Notes: generated from the letters alone by a model not told the origin. DNA of 64,000 nucleotides from Caenorhabditis remanei (GCF_010183535.1 NC_071329.1:11098001-11162000), one strand, 5' to 3'. Counted from the stretch's first letter, positions 49,101 through 60,096 are shown. Numbers and translations are program-made.

Positions 49101-52100
49101 ACCTTTGAAAGTAAGTTACTAGTTGAGAGAATCAAATAATTGAGATGTTGTTTTTTCAGCCCAATCGAAACTATTCTGTAACTGTTTGGGCAGAAAACTC
49201 TGCTGGGCGTTCTCTGCCAGCCCTTTTCAAAAAGAATTGTGTCACAAATTTTGCTCAACCGGATTTAGTAGAAGCACCACAGACTCGTTTAACTAGCAAC
49301 ATGTCAACATTCGAATTAGCTTTCTCCCGTCCACCTGATGATATGAATGGACCGATCAGGTAATATATAAGCTTTAGACTTAGTTAACAATAAAACCAGA
49401 TAATTTCTTGATACAAACTTATCTATAATATTGCCAGTTGCTACTATATCGCAATTGTTCCTCTTCCAACGAATGTTTCTCTGGATCTTTTGCCGAACAG
49501 TGATGAGATTGTGATGGATTCATTTTCAAAAGTATTCACCAATAATCTTCACGCATCCGCTGCTGAGAAGAAACGTTTCTTCGCCTATGTAGCAGAATCT
49601 TATACTGAATTACCAATAGAAACAACGATTGGAGATGGTATTGGAGTTACGGGATTGAAAGCATGCAATGTTCAATATCTTAGTCGCTACTCTGCAGAAG
49701 ATCTTGCATTGAGAACTGGATTAAAATACACTGGATTCTTGATTGTTCGCGTGGATAAAGAAGAAGAGCTGAATAGGAAAGATGCCAGACCTGGAGCCGG
49801 ACCGAACATTTTGAGAAATTTGTAAGTATTTTATTTGTTTTTTGTTTACAGCCGATTCGAATTTCAGAATGGATAAAAGTGCTCCGACGACATCAAGAAC
49901 ACACACCTCAACTTCATCAACACGCCACCTTCGTCAACTTCATCTCAGTGGGCCCGCGTATGGATACTCGGATTATTTCAAACCTGTTCTTCTCGATGAA
50001 GATGGTCCTAGTACTGGATTCGGAATTTTCGTCAAAGTCTTTTTACCTCTTCTTTTGTTCATAATAGTTGCTGCCGGAGTCACTCTTATTCTACTTCATC
50101 GAAAGAGTCCGATGCTGACTACTTGGTGTCCATTTTTCTCAAAAATGGTATCTAAAGATGCTGTTGAACGAACATTACTGAAACAAACATTCGGAGCAAT
50201 TCCAGTTGAAGATCTTCCAACAGAATTCGTACTTCGTCATCGAGATTCTGATTTCTTGTTTGTCCAAGAGTACGAAGCACTTCCACATTTTCCAATGAAT
50301 ACGGTTGCTAGTAGCAAAAAAGAGAATGCAGTCAAAAACAGATACAACGATATTCGCGCATTCGATGAAACACGTGTGAAATTGAAACAAATTAGAGGAG
50401 ACGAACACTCGGACTACATCAATGCAAACTTCATTAAAAGTTGGAAAGAGAAGAAGTTGTTTATTGCTGCACAGGCACCAGTTGAAGCAACGATTGACGA
50501 CTTTTGGAGAATGATTTGGGAACAGGAGTCGTATTTAGTGGTGATGGTTGCTAATTTAACTGAAAAGAACCGACAACAGTGTGCAAAGTATTGGCCCGAC
50601 GAAGAAATGACACGGTGAGAAAAAGTATCAGATGTCAAAATTGTGATTTTATTCTTTCCAGATATGGGGATATCATTGTAGAACCTTCGACTGTTTCATT
50701 TCATTCAGATTATGCTGTTCGTGCATTTGATATTGCTCATATAGCAGACTGTGGATCGTAAGTTTTATCTGTCTGATGAATCCATTATTTTTATTTCAAA
50801 ATTTCAGTGATGTAATTCCAACTGAAAACGGAGTCGAGTACGCTAATGTTCCAATAGTCAAAGGGCAATTTGCTAATTGCTGTAAGTTTTCAATCAACGA
50901 ACAATTAAATTAAACTTCTGTTTACAGCTCGTCGTGTTCTACAGTATCATTTCACAAACTGGAATGACTATAAAGCGCCTGAATGTTCAACAGGTTTACT
51001 TCGATTCATGTACATTCTCAGAGAGCTGCCACAGTTCAATACTTCGCCAGTTGTCATTCACTGCAGGTAACATCTTGAAATTCAATATATCCAGTATCTA
51101 AACTGTACATTTCAGTGCTGGAGTTGGTCGTACTGGAACATTCATTACAATTGATTCGATGTTCGATCAATGTCTTGCCGAAGGAAAAGCCAATGTATTT
51201 GAATTCGTATGCAATCTACGTCGTCAAAGAAACTTGATGGTTCAATCGATTGAACAATACGTATTCATTTATAAAGCATTGGCAGAATGGCATATGTATG
51301 GATATACTGATATGGATGTTCATTCTTTTGAAGATCACTATAATCGATTGTGTGAAAGTACGTGTTCATTGAGAGATAGAGCTGTTAGTTTCAATCAATC
51401 CTCATCTGGAAATGGATCGATTTCACCAAAAGTTGCCATTGTATCTTCTCGAGAATCAATTGTAACATCTAATAGTGAAACTGGATTAGAAGAGGAATTC
51501 AAGAAACTGGAACGTAATTTGTCAACATCTCTCACCTCGAACTTCGCTGCAAAGGATGAAAATATTCTAAAAAATCGGTTTGAAGCGGCCGTTCCATATG
51601 ACAAATATCGAGTAGCCCTTCCTCAAATCATTGGACATTCCGACTCATCCTATATCAATGCATCACATATCAAAGGTTACTTTTATGATTACATCGCTGC
51701 TCAAGATCCAGTATCGGCAGCTACAGTTTTCGATTTCTGGAGAATGGTAGCTGATCTAAAAGTGAATACAATTGTTATGTTAAGTAACGAAAATGATTGG
51801 AGTGAACAAGAGAAGGTACTTTATAAAAGTTAGAAGCATTTGGGTTTATAATACTTATTGCAGTACTGGCCACTCGATGGACCTGGTACTGAAAGACACT
51901 TCCAAGACGGACGAATTGCAGTTGATGTTATCTTTAATTCTGTGGAACAACATCAAGATTTTATTATCCGAAATCTTGCATACACAATGAAAGACTCAGA
52001 TATAACGTGTCAAAACCAAGACGTTATTCAATACTGTTATACTGCTTGGCCGGCTGATTCACTCGTACCAAAATCATCGAATAGCATGATGAATCTGATC

Positions 52101-52408
52101 AGTTTGGTTTTGCAGAGACAGAGTAATTTGATTGAATCTCGAGCTCCAATTGTTGTCCATTGCAGGTAATAATGTCGTCTCATACTTCAAATCTTTAGAA
52201 AATAATTTTCAGAAATGGATCATCAGAGACAGGAATTTTTATCTGCATTTCTTTACTTTTACTGCGACAAAAAGCCGAACAACGGATAGACATCTTCCAA
52301 ACAGTCAAAGGACTTCAATCCCACCGTCCGATGATGTTCACCCGTTTCGAGCAGTATTCTTTCTGCTACAGTGCTCTTGCTGATTTTATCTCCAAGACAT
52401 TTAGGTAG
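46116..52408 (+). CDS. clr-1: receptor tyrosine phosphatase CLR-1 (Ig, fibronectin-III, TM, tandem PTP)
   Basis: About 19 exons join in phase to roughly 1,480 aa. The N-terminal signal/anchor is WIWWTTVILLYLRTELLEAA. Next come an EGF-like cysteine-rich segment (CESNQDCVYGGVCH), an Ig domain (47305-47638; CCVNVD...GIYMCRV), fibronectin-III repeats (48090-49825), and a TM segment VFLPLLLFIIVAAGVTLILL (about 50035-50095). D1 has KNRYNDIRAF, DYINANFI and the catalytic P-loop HCSAGVGRTG, split by the intron at about 51067-51114. Its WPD loop reads WND. D2 ends in HCRNGSSETG, where the P-loop Arg is Glu, so D2 should be inactive. In C. elegans CLR-1 opposes EGL-15 FGFR signalling and acts in netrin signalling (family knowledge). 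Confidence 0.92.
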
Positions 52409-52975
52409 ACGTTGTTATCTGTTATTCCCCCGTTTCTAGTCATTAATATAGTTGTTGCCGCTCCCTGTTCTAGCTGTTAATTGACAAAAATTCAACAAGC
52501 AAACATAAAAACGGGTCGATTTGTGCTCTCTTCCTCATATTTTCCTCTCATTACAAAGTTTTACGCCACTATGTTTTGTTCACACATGTACTTATGCAAT
52601 TTATTTATTTTGTTACTATACTAGTCATTACCTTTTACGCTTTTAATCTTTCTCATCAAAACTTACCGACACACAAAACGAGTATTTTTTTCTTCAGCTA
52701 CTGAAATAATGTGCTCGAAGATCTGTGTTTTTGAATTATTTTGTATAAATATGATATATGAAACTATTTATAAATTAATGTTGTTCACCGATTCAAAAAT
52801 TTATCAACAATTGGGAAGTATTTTAAACATAACATATTACTTGAAGTTACCGTTTGAAGGTAAATAGCCCTATTTTCCAACACAGCTGAATGATGTATCG
52901 GAAGTGACCATCTAATTAAAATGATCCTCAAACGCTTCCTGAATTCATTCCACTCGAAGTTTCACTCAGTTTCTC
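50145..52975 (+). repeat. parent segment of the clr-1 tandem duplication
   Basis: Sequence from CTCAAAAATGGTATC (in the juxtamembrane exon) through both PTP domains, the 3' UTR and about 550 nt beyond matches 54392-56965. Identity is roughly 90% in the 5' half. It is complete by eye from about 51604 to 52396, including two introns. The parent has about 80 extra nt just after its stop codon. Confidence 0.9.
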
Positions 52976-53079
52976 ACTTCTCAGACATTGTATTGCAATA
53001 AAATAATTATTCTAACAGAGGCTTTCTCTAGAGTTACATTATCAGAATAACGTAAACAATTTTCAAATAATTAAAAACG
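52409..53079. other. clr-1 3' UTR and downstream duplicated spacer
   Basis: No gene. Sequence up to about 52975 is repeated after the daughter copy (56499-56965). After that the two spacers diverge because different transposons follow. Confidence 0.55.
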
Positions 53080-53475
53080 TAAAGAGGGGCTGCGGTATTC
53101 CAAAAATTGAGATTTTTCGATATGGATCGACTCAGAATTTTGTAGAAAAGAGAAAAGTTTCTTGGAGGCAGGTCCGAAAATTAGTCTAAAACGAGTTATG
53201 GGGCCTCAAAGTGTCAAAAAAGGGACCCTCGCCGTGAAGATTTACCTTATTTTTCAACGGGAAATTCTATCGCCGTGAACATGAAAAAACGTTGAAATAT
53301 AAGGCAAATCTTCACGGCGAGGGGCCCTTTTTTGACACTTTGAGACTTCATAACTCGCTTTAGACTAATTTTCGGACCTGCCTCCAAGAGACTTTTCTCT
53401 TTTCTACAAAATTCTGAGCCGATCCATATAAAAAATCTCAATTTTTGGAATGCTGTAGTCCCCCTTTAATTTTAT
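53080..53475. mobile_element. 390-bp fold-back element
   Basis: The arms are reverse complements: TAAAGAGGGGCTGCGGTATT... against ...GGAATGCTGTAGTCCCCCTTTA. The inner parts share TTCACGGCGAGGG against CCCTCGCCGTGAA. Total about 395 bp; no coding capacity. It lies between clr-1 and the broken mrps-16 copy and is absent at the corresponding place of the other copy. Confidence 0.75.
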
Positions 53476-53515
53476 AATCGCCCTTTTATGTACGGACTTT
53501 CTAAAGATAATTCAA

Positions 53516-54262
53516 GACTTACGGAAAATTCGATCCTCTTCCAAACCAAAAGAACGAGAAGCTTTTTGCCTTAAATTTCGGATTTCTCAAATACTGGATT
53601 GGAGAGAGGAACGCACATATTTCCGTTCCGGTACTCGAGCTTCTTGTTAAGGATATATTGGTGAACTATTTATGAGTGTGTTCTTTCCAATATCATTGTA
53701 GTTTGTGGGTTTTGAAAACCTTCTGCTCTATAAATAGCAGAGCTACAACTAACTGGTCAGTTGGGAGCATGGTTGCCATGGCCTGGCCCGAAGACCCGGC
53801 TTCAAAAAATTACCCTTTTCCAAATTTTTTTCAATTTTTATCGAAAACGTGAACATTTTTGAAGATGTTTCAGAATTTCTTCTAATTCAAAATGATAGTC
53901 GAAAATTTGATCTTTTCGCGAAAAAATTCAACATTTTCCAGAAATTTCGAAAAAAAAAAATTGAATTTTGAATTTTGGCGCCAAGTACCCGGGCGTTGAC
54001 AAGTATGCTTGGAGGAAGAGTAAACTGAACAACGTTCCCGGTTTTTGTGTTTGAAACGTAAATTTTTGTCTAGGCGGGAAAAAAGTTGTTTACTTCGTCA
54101 TCTTGTTACCAACATATGTTGCTTTCAGGCCTATCGGGATTGTTCCCAATTCATCCGAAATCGTTCATCCGAGCGAAGGATAACAGTGCTCTGATAGCCG
54201 ATCAACAGTTGAAAACAGTCGCTGAAGCAGCCGAAGCGGAGAAGATCGCCCAGGACCAGGTA
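53516..54262 (+). pseudogene. truncated copy of mrps-16 (exons 2-3 only)
   Basis: 53516-53640 matches mrps-16 exon 2, and about 54130-54259 matches exon 3, with the linking intron recognisable. Exon 1 (MRKLVIPKYYGRPS...) is absent. The exon 2 donor is changed from G|GTAAGG to G|TTAAGG, and the last coding exon is missing because the downstream intron is joined to clr-1 sequence. Several substitutions alter conserved residues (GRLKYW becomes GFLKYW). It is therefore a dead duplicate and the left part of the duplicated unit. Confidence 0.88.
53760..54008. mobile_element. insertion in the mrps-16 pseudogene intron
   Basis: This 250-bp block is absent from the same intron of the functional mrps-16 (59523-59535). 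Its ends are imperfect inverted repeats (GCATGGTTGCCATGGCCTGG against the complement of CCCGGGCGTTGACAAGTATG). The interior is A/T homopolymer-rich, like the GGCC-ended elements at 37.3 and 57.1 kb. Confidence 0.6.
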
Positions 54263-54391
54263 AGAGTTTTTGTAAAATTCCGAAAAATGTGTATTTTTTC
54301 AAGATTTCAGATCTTCACTTGAGATCCTCCAATAGTGCTCGTGTACAAATAAATCACTTTTACCTCATCGTTTCGGTGTAAAAAGTCAAAT

Positions 54392-56965
54392 TTTCTCAAA
54401 AATGGGATCCAAGGATGATCTTGAACGAACATTAATGCAATCAACATTTGGAGAAATTCCAGTTGAAGATCTTCCATCAGAATTCGTACTTCGTCATCAA
54501 CATTCTAATTTCTTGTTTGACAAAGAGTACAATGAAATTCCACATTTTCCAATGAATGCGGTTGCTAGTACGAAAAAAGGGAATGAATTCAAAAACAGAT
54601 ACAACGATATTCGCGCATTCGATGAAACACGTGTGAAATTGACACAAATTAGAGGAGACGAACACTCGGACTACATCAATGCAAACTTCATTAAAAGTTG
54701 GAAAGAGAAGAAGTTGTTTATTGCTGCACAGGCACCAGTTGAAGCAACGATTGGCGATTTTTGGAGAATGATTTGGGAACAGGAGTCGCTTTTAGTGGTG
54801 ATGGTTGCTAATTTAACTGAAAAGGGCCGGGAGCAGTGTGTAAAGTATTGGCCCGATGAAGAAATGAAACGGTGAGAAAAATTATCAGATGTCAAAATTG
54901 TGATTTTATTCTTTCCAGATATGGGGATATCATTGTGAAACCTTCTACTGTTTCAGTTTATTCGGATTATGCTGTTCGTGCATTTGGTATTGCTCACATT
55001 GATGACTGTGAATCGTAAGTTTTATCTGTCTGATGAATCTTTTTTATTTCAAAATTTCAGTGATGTAATTCCAACTGAAAAAGTTCGCTGTGTTCTCCAG
55101 TATCATTTCACAAACTGGCATGACTTTAAAGCGCCTGAATGTTCAACAGGTTTACTTCGATTCATGTACATTCTCAGAGAGCTGACACAGTTCAATACTT
55201 CGCCAGTTGTCATTCACTGCAGGTAACATCTTGAAATTCAATATATCCAGTATCTAAACTGTACATTTCAGTGCTGGAGTTGGTCGTACTGGAACATTCA
55301 TTACAATTGATTCGATGTTAGATCAATGTCTTGCCGAAGGAAAAGCCAATGTATTTGATTTCGTATGCAATCTACGTCGTCAGAGAAACTTGATGGTTCA
55401 TTCGATTGAACAATACGTGTTCATTTATAAAGCATTGGCAGAATGGCATATGTATGGATATACTGATATGGATGTTCATTCTTTTGAAGATCACTATAAT
55501 CGATTGTGTAGAGCTGTTAGTTTCAATCAATCCTCATCTGGAAATGAATCGATTGCAACATCTAGTAGTGAAACTGGATTGGAAGAGGAATTCAAGAAAC
55601 TGGAACGTAATTTGTCAACATCTCTCACCTCGAACTTCGCTGCAAAGGATGAAAATATTCTAAAAAATCGGTTTGAAGCGGCCGTTCCATATGACGATTA
55701 TCGAGTAGCCCTTCCTCAAATCATTGGACATTCCGACTCATCCTATATCAATGCATCACATATCAAAGGTTACTTTTATGATTACATCGCTGCTCAAGAT
55801 CCAGTATCGGCAGCTACAGTTTTCGATTTCTGGAGAATGGTAGCTGATCTAAAAGTGAATACAATTGTTATGTTAAGTAACGAAAATGATTGGAGTGAAC
55901 AAGAGAAGGTACTTTATAAAAGTTAGAAGCATTTGGGTTTATAATACTTATTGCAGTACTGGCCACTCGATGGACCTGGTACTGAAAGACACTTCCAAGA
56001 CGGACGAATTGCAGTTGATGTTATCTTTAATTCTGTGGAACAACATCAAGATTTTATTATCCGAAATCTTGCATACACAATGAAAGACTCAGATATAACG
56101 TGTCAAAACCAAGACGTTATTCAATACTGTTATACTGCTTGGCCGGCTGATTCACTCGTACCAAAATCATCGAATAGCATGATGAATCTGATCAGTTTGG
56201 TTTTGCAGAGACAGAGTAATTTGATTGAATCTCGAGCTCCAATTGTTGTCCATTGCAGGTAATAATGTCGTCTCATACTTCAAATCTTTAGAAAATAATT
56301 TTCAGAAATGGATCATCAGAGACAGGAATTTTTATCTGCATTTCTTTACTTTTACTGCGACAAAAAGCCGAACAACGGATAGACATCTTCCAAACAGTCA
56401 AAGGACTTCAATCCCACCGTCCGATGATGTTCACCCGTTTCGAGCAGTATTCTTTCTGCTACAGTGCTCTTGCTGATTTTATCTCCAAGACATTGTAAAA
56501 AATCAACAAGCATAAATAACAACGGATCGATTTGTGCTCTCTTCCCCATATTTCCCTCTTATTACAAAGTTTTACGCCACTATGTTTTGTTCACACATGC
56601 ACTTATGCAATTTATTTATTTTGTTACTATACTAGTCATTACCTTTTACGCTTTTAATCTTTCTCATCAAAACTTACCGACACACAAAACGAGTATTTTT
56701 TTCTTCAGCTACTGAAATAATGTGCTCGAAGATCTATGTTTTTGAATAATTTTGTATAAATATGATATCTGAAACTGTTTATAAATGAGTTTTGCTCACC
56801 GATTCAAAAATTTATCAACAATTGGGAAGTATTTTAAACAACATATTACTTGAAGTTACCGTTTGATGGTAAATAGCTATATTTTCCAACACAGCTGAAT
56901 GATGTATCGGAAGTGACCATCAAATGCACCTTTAAGGTTTACTAGATTCATTCCTCTCGAAGTTT
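54392..56965 (+). repeat. daughter segment of the clr-1 tandem duplication
   Basis: This is the second copy of 50145-52975. The left junction is near 54390: the preceding AAAAAGTCAA matches the mrps-16 intron (59908-59916), while ATTTTCTCAAAAATGG continues as clr-1. Only a few A/T bases overlap at the join, suggesting an end-joining or microhomology event. Confidence 0.88.
54402..56498 (+). CDS. clr-1-derived tandem phosphatase lacking ectodomain and TM
   Basis: Six exons stay in phase: 54402-54871, 54919-55014, 55061-55222, 55272-55908, 55957-56258 and 56306-56498; 619 aa. The ATG is the descendant of an internal CLR-1 methionine (parent MVSKDAVER, here MGSKDDLER). There is no signal peptide or TM, so the product would be cytosolic. 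D1 keeps KNRYNDIRAF, DYINANFI and HCSAGVGRTG; its WPD loop is WHD, against WND in the parent. About 18 parental codons and one intron are lost in frame at VIPTEKVRCVLQYHF. A second short in-frame deletion lies between the domains. D2 lacks the P-loop Arg, as in the parent. No premature stop or broken splice site was seen. Expression is unproven because the junction brings only the mrps-16 pseudogene intron upstream. Confidence 0.8.
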
Positions 56966-57089
56966 CACCCAGTTTGTCGGGACTCTACGAAAATAGGGGA
57001 AGTCCGTACGGTCGTGGATTTCTATATTTTATCGGTATGAAAATCTCAATCCCAAGAGAAGGCTATTACAATCTTGGCCACAGTTTAAA

Positions 57090-57690
57090 CCATACTTGCA
57101 AAATTCCGGGGTGGCCCGCCGGGCCGGATTTGAATTTTTTTCACTTGAATTTTTTTTTCAATAATTTTTTTATCTGAAAATTTTCCAAATTTTTTCTCAA
57201 GAATATCAAAAAATCAGTTTTAAGCGAGTTATAAGACCTCAAAATTCCAAAAATCGCTCCCCGTCGTCATATTTTCAGTACATTTCAATAGAAATGCTCC
57301 TCGTCTGAACGTGAAATGCATTCATAAATATTCATTTTTCGAATTTTTTCTTGAAAATTTTTGAAAATATTGCTTTCACGTGTAGGACGAGGAGAATTTC
57401 TATTGAAATGTACTGAAAAAGTGCACGACTAGCATCGATTTTTGACATTTTGAGGTCTCATAACTCGCTTTAGACGCATTTTCAGACATGAAACCAAAAG
57501 AAATGTATATTTTTCCTGGCTTTCTGAATCGATTCATATCAAAAACCCTCAATTTAGAACTAGTTTAGAACCCTTTAATTTAGAACCCTTTAAAATTTTT
57601 TTGCCAAAAAAATTGAATTTTTTTAGTACTGAAAATCCGGGCCGGAGAAATTCTGATTTCGGCCCGGCCCGTTGCAACTCTGGTTTAAAC
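57090..57690. mobile_element. composite GGCC-ended fold-back element
   Basis: The left end CTTGCAAAATTCCGGGGTGG and right end CGGCCCGTTGCAACTCTGG recall the 37.3-kb element. The interior has its own inverted repeat (CATTTCAATAGAAATGCTCC, then AATTTCTATTGAAATGTAC) and the phrase CATAACTCGCTTTAGAC, also present in the 53.1-kb fold-back. It appears to be a nested or composite insertion. No coding frame. Confidence 0.6.
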
Positions 57691-58458
57691 TAGTTTCACG
57701 GTGATTTTCTCGGAACCACTTGGTTTGATTTCTAGACCCTCACATTGGCGGCCGCGAGCAAACCCGCTCTACTGCACCGTTGAAATTTCTAGACCCTCAA
57801 CTTTGGCTCCAATTTTCTAAAAATTTGATTAAAACAACCCGCAGGTTATTTGTAATGCCTCTTAAAAAAATTATGGAGAATTTTTAACAATAAGTTTCAT
57901 ACCATATGGACTTCAGTTTCACAGTTTAATCCGCCAGTTACTTTTTTTGACATTCAATACAGTGTAAAAAATTATTCCATGTTTCAAACGCGCTCTTTCT
58001 GCACGTGCGAGAGAAGAGAGACGCAGAGCCAAACGAGTGCCGCAGTTGCGAAAATCGCGTGCCAGGTTTGCATCGAGACTCCGCCCATTTTATTTTCCAC
58101 TGCGGCCGAACTTTTTGAGCGCTACCTACTAGCTGGTTCCGAAAAAATCACCGTGAGTTTTCTGCTGGGTCTGCAAACACGGGCAACGAAAGCTGCGTAC
58201 GAAAAACAAAGAACCTTACGGCATGTTATTTTCTTCAATTTATTTTGTAATGTCTGTATACAGAAATATAAAGTTCTTTATATTTCTGAAGAACGTAAAA
58301 GATGGAATGTAAATTTCAGTTTTAGTGTCAGCTTTCATGATTTTAACGATAGTTATTTGACGCTTTGAACTAACTTTATTCAGCGTTATTTTTGTACACA
58401 CCGTTTCTACGATTTTTATTTCAGTTATCTCCTCCTATGAATCAAGTTGGTGCTTGAA
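57691..58458. other. upstream region of mrps-16
   Basis: Contains the direct repeat TTTCTAGACCCTCA (about 57731 and 57787) around a GC-rich patch with a NotI-like GCGGCCGC, and the GAGACGCAGA motif. A 129-codon plus-strand frame lies here but lacks similarity and splice support. Confidence 0.4.
58005..58030 (+). promoter_or_regulatory. GAGACGCAGA housekeeping-promoter motif upstream of mrps-16
   Basis: The string GAGAGAAGAGAGACGCAGAG lies about 430 nt upstream of the mrps-16 ATG, next to CACGTG. TCTGCGTCTC (the complement) is a recurrent element in Caenorhabditis promoters of broadly expressed genes (established, cited from memory). Function here is inferred. An open frame of 129 codons over this site (57979-58368) is not called as a gene. 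Confidence 0.4.
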
Positions 58459-60096
58459 ATGCGAAAATTAGTGATCCCTAAGTACTACGGACGTCCTTCG
58501 ATCGGTTTGGCTTTACTTGGCTGCACGAACCGTCCGTTCTATCACGTTTGTGTGTTCCCCGACAGGGCTTTGGGACGAAGATACGAGGGTAATATTCTTG
58601 AACAGGTATAATTTTTTTCAATAGTGATTTGAAAGCTACAATAAAAGTGTCCAGGTCGGAACATTCGATCCTCTTCCAAACCAAAAGAACGAGAAGCTTG
58701 TTGCCTTAAATTTCGGACGTCTCAAATACTGGATTGGAGAGAGGAACGCACATATTTCCGTTCCCGTTCTCGAGCTTCTTGGTAAGGGGCTATTGGTATT
58801 TGAATTTATTTATTGAAAGAAGGGCACTTGCCACTTATACTACAAAGCTAAACATACACAGAAAGACAAGTAGAAAACATTAATAGTTGAGGGGAGATAG
58901 AGTTAAATATTTAGACAAATCAACATGTTTCAAATTAGTTTTAAAAGACCGGGAGGAGGATTTAACCGGGAATGAAGAAACGGGGAGAGAATTCCAGCAG
59001 TTTAAAGTGCGGTTGCACAATAGATCTCTCTGCTGATAATTGATTTATAAATAAACACTAAATCGCAAACTAATCTTCTGAGCTATAGAGAGTCCAGTCC
59101 ATATATATCCAGAGCGTTGAAATAGGATGTATATTCGATTCCGAACTTTCTAAAAATTCGATGAACAAACGACTTCTGAATAGACTCAATCTTCCTAATG
59201 TGAAGTTTGAGACAAGGCGAGAATATAGTACATCCATACTCGAGAATTGGTCTAATATATATATATATATATAAGAAATTTGGAGATCTTGCTCCTTCAT
59301 CGGACCATAGGGTTGATGTTTCTGCCACTTTACGTAGACGGTGGTTCGATTCCACCCTGGTGTCACCGATTTTTGACAAACTCTCTTTCTGTAATATATA
59401 TATATATATATAATATAACTGGTGGACTATTTATGAATTCATGAATGTGTTCTTTTGAATATCATTGTAGTATCTGGGTTTTGAAAACCTTCTGCTCTGT
59501 AATTAGCAGACCTACAACTCACTGGTCCCTTGGAGGAAGAGTAAACTGAACAACGTTCCCGGTTTTTGTGTTTGAAACGTAAATTTTTGTCTAGGCGGGA
59601 AAAAAAGTTGTTTACTTCGTAATCTTGTTACCAACATATCATGTTGCTTTCAGGCCTATCGGGATTGTTCCCAATTCATCCGAAATCGTTCATCCGAGCG
59701 AAGGATAACAGGGCTCTGATAGCCGATCAACAGTTGAAAACAGTCGCTGAAGCAGCCGAAGCGGAGAAGATCACTCAGGAACAGGTAAGAGTTTTTGTAA
59801 AATTCAAAAAAAAAATCTTCTTTCGAGATTTCTGACACTTTACTAGAGATCCTCCAATAGTTCTCGTGTACAAATAGATCACTTTTACCTTGTCGTTTCG
59901 GGGTGAAAAGTCAACAAATTAGGTTCAAATTCTTCACATGTTTACGATAGGATATTCACTTACTACAAACATTAACTTTGATTTAGTTTATTCAATATCT
60001 CTACGATTTTTCAAAAAAAAACATTCAGGATATAACTAATTCACCATATATTTATAGGATTCAAGCGGCGCCCAATCGACCTCTCACCCACAGTAA
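58459..60096 (+). CDS. mrps-16: mitochondrial ribosomal protein bS16m
   Basis: Four exons, 58459-58605, 58655-58781, 59654-59784 and 60058-60096, in phase; 147 aa. Residues 12-100 match bacterial/mitochondrial S16: RPSIGLALLGCTNRPFYHVC, GRRYEGNILEQVGTFDPLPN, LNFGRLKYWIGERNAHIS. A short C-terminal helix follows (LKTVAEAAEAEKITQEQ), ending in DSSGAQSTSHPQ. It is a component of the mitoribosomal small subunit (family knowledge). The second intron carries a LINE fragment of about 620 bp. This is the intact copy; the truncated duplicate lies at 53.5-54.3 kb. Confidence 0.92.
58797..59421 (-). mobile_element. LINE (non-LTR retrotransposon) 3' fragment in the mrps-16 intron
   Basis: On the minus strand from about 59250 to 59083 the frame reads RPILEYGCTIFSPCLKLHIR, then KIESIQKSFVHRIFRK. 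This is the typical segment after the palm domain of LINE reverse transcriptases. The block is absent from the same intron of the pseudogene copy, so it inserted after the duplication. It contains two (TA)n tracts (59257-59273 and 59395-59413) and is 5'-truncated. Confidence 0.8.
59330..59370 (+). other. tRNA T-arm / B-box-like sequence
   Basis: GGTGGTTCGATTCCACCCTGG contains the pol III B-box consensus GGTTCGATTCC with a paired 5-bp T-stem (GGTGG/CCACC), followed by TGTCA. A matching tRNA 5' half and A-box are not seen upstream, so it is at most a tRNA relic or a SINE-like tail between the two TA tracts. Confidence 0.45.

Noticed and set aside
57979..58368. 129-codon plus-strand open frame upstream of mrps-16
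   Set aside because: No similarity and no splice logic. It overlaps a promoter-type motif and a GC-rich patch, so it is probably a chance frame.
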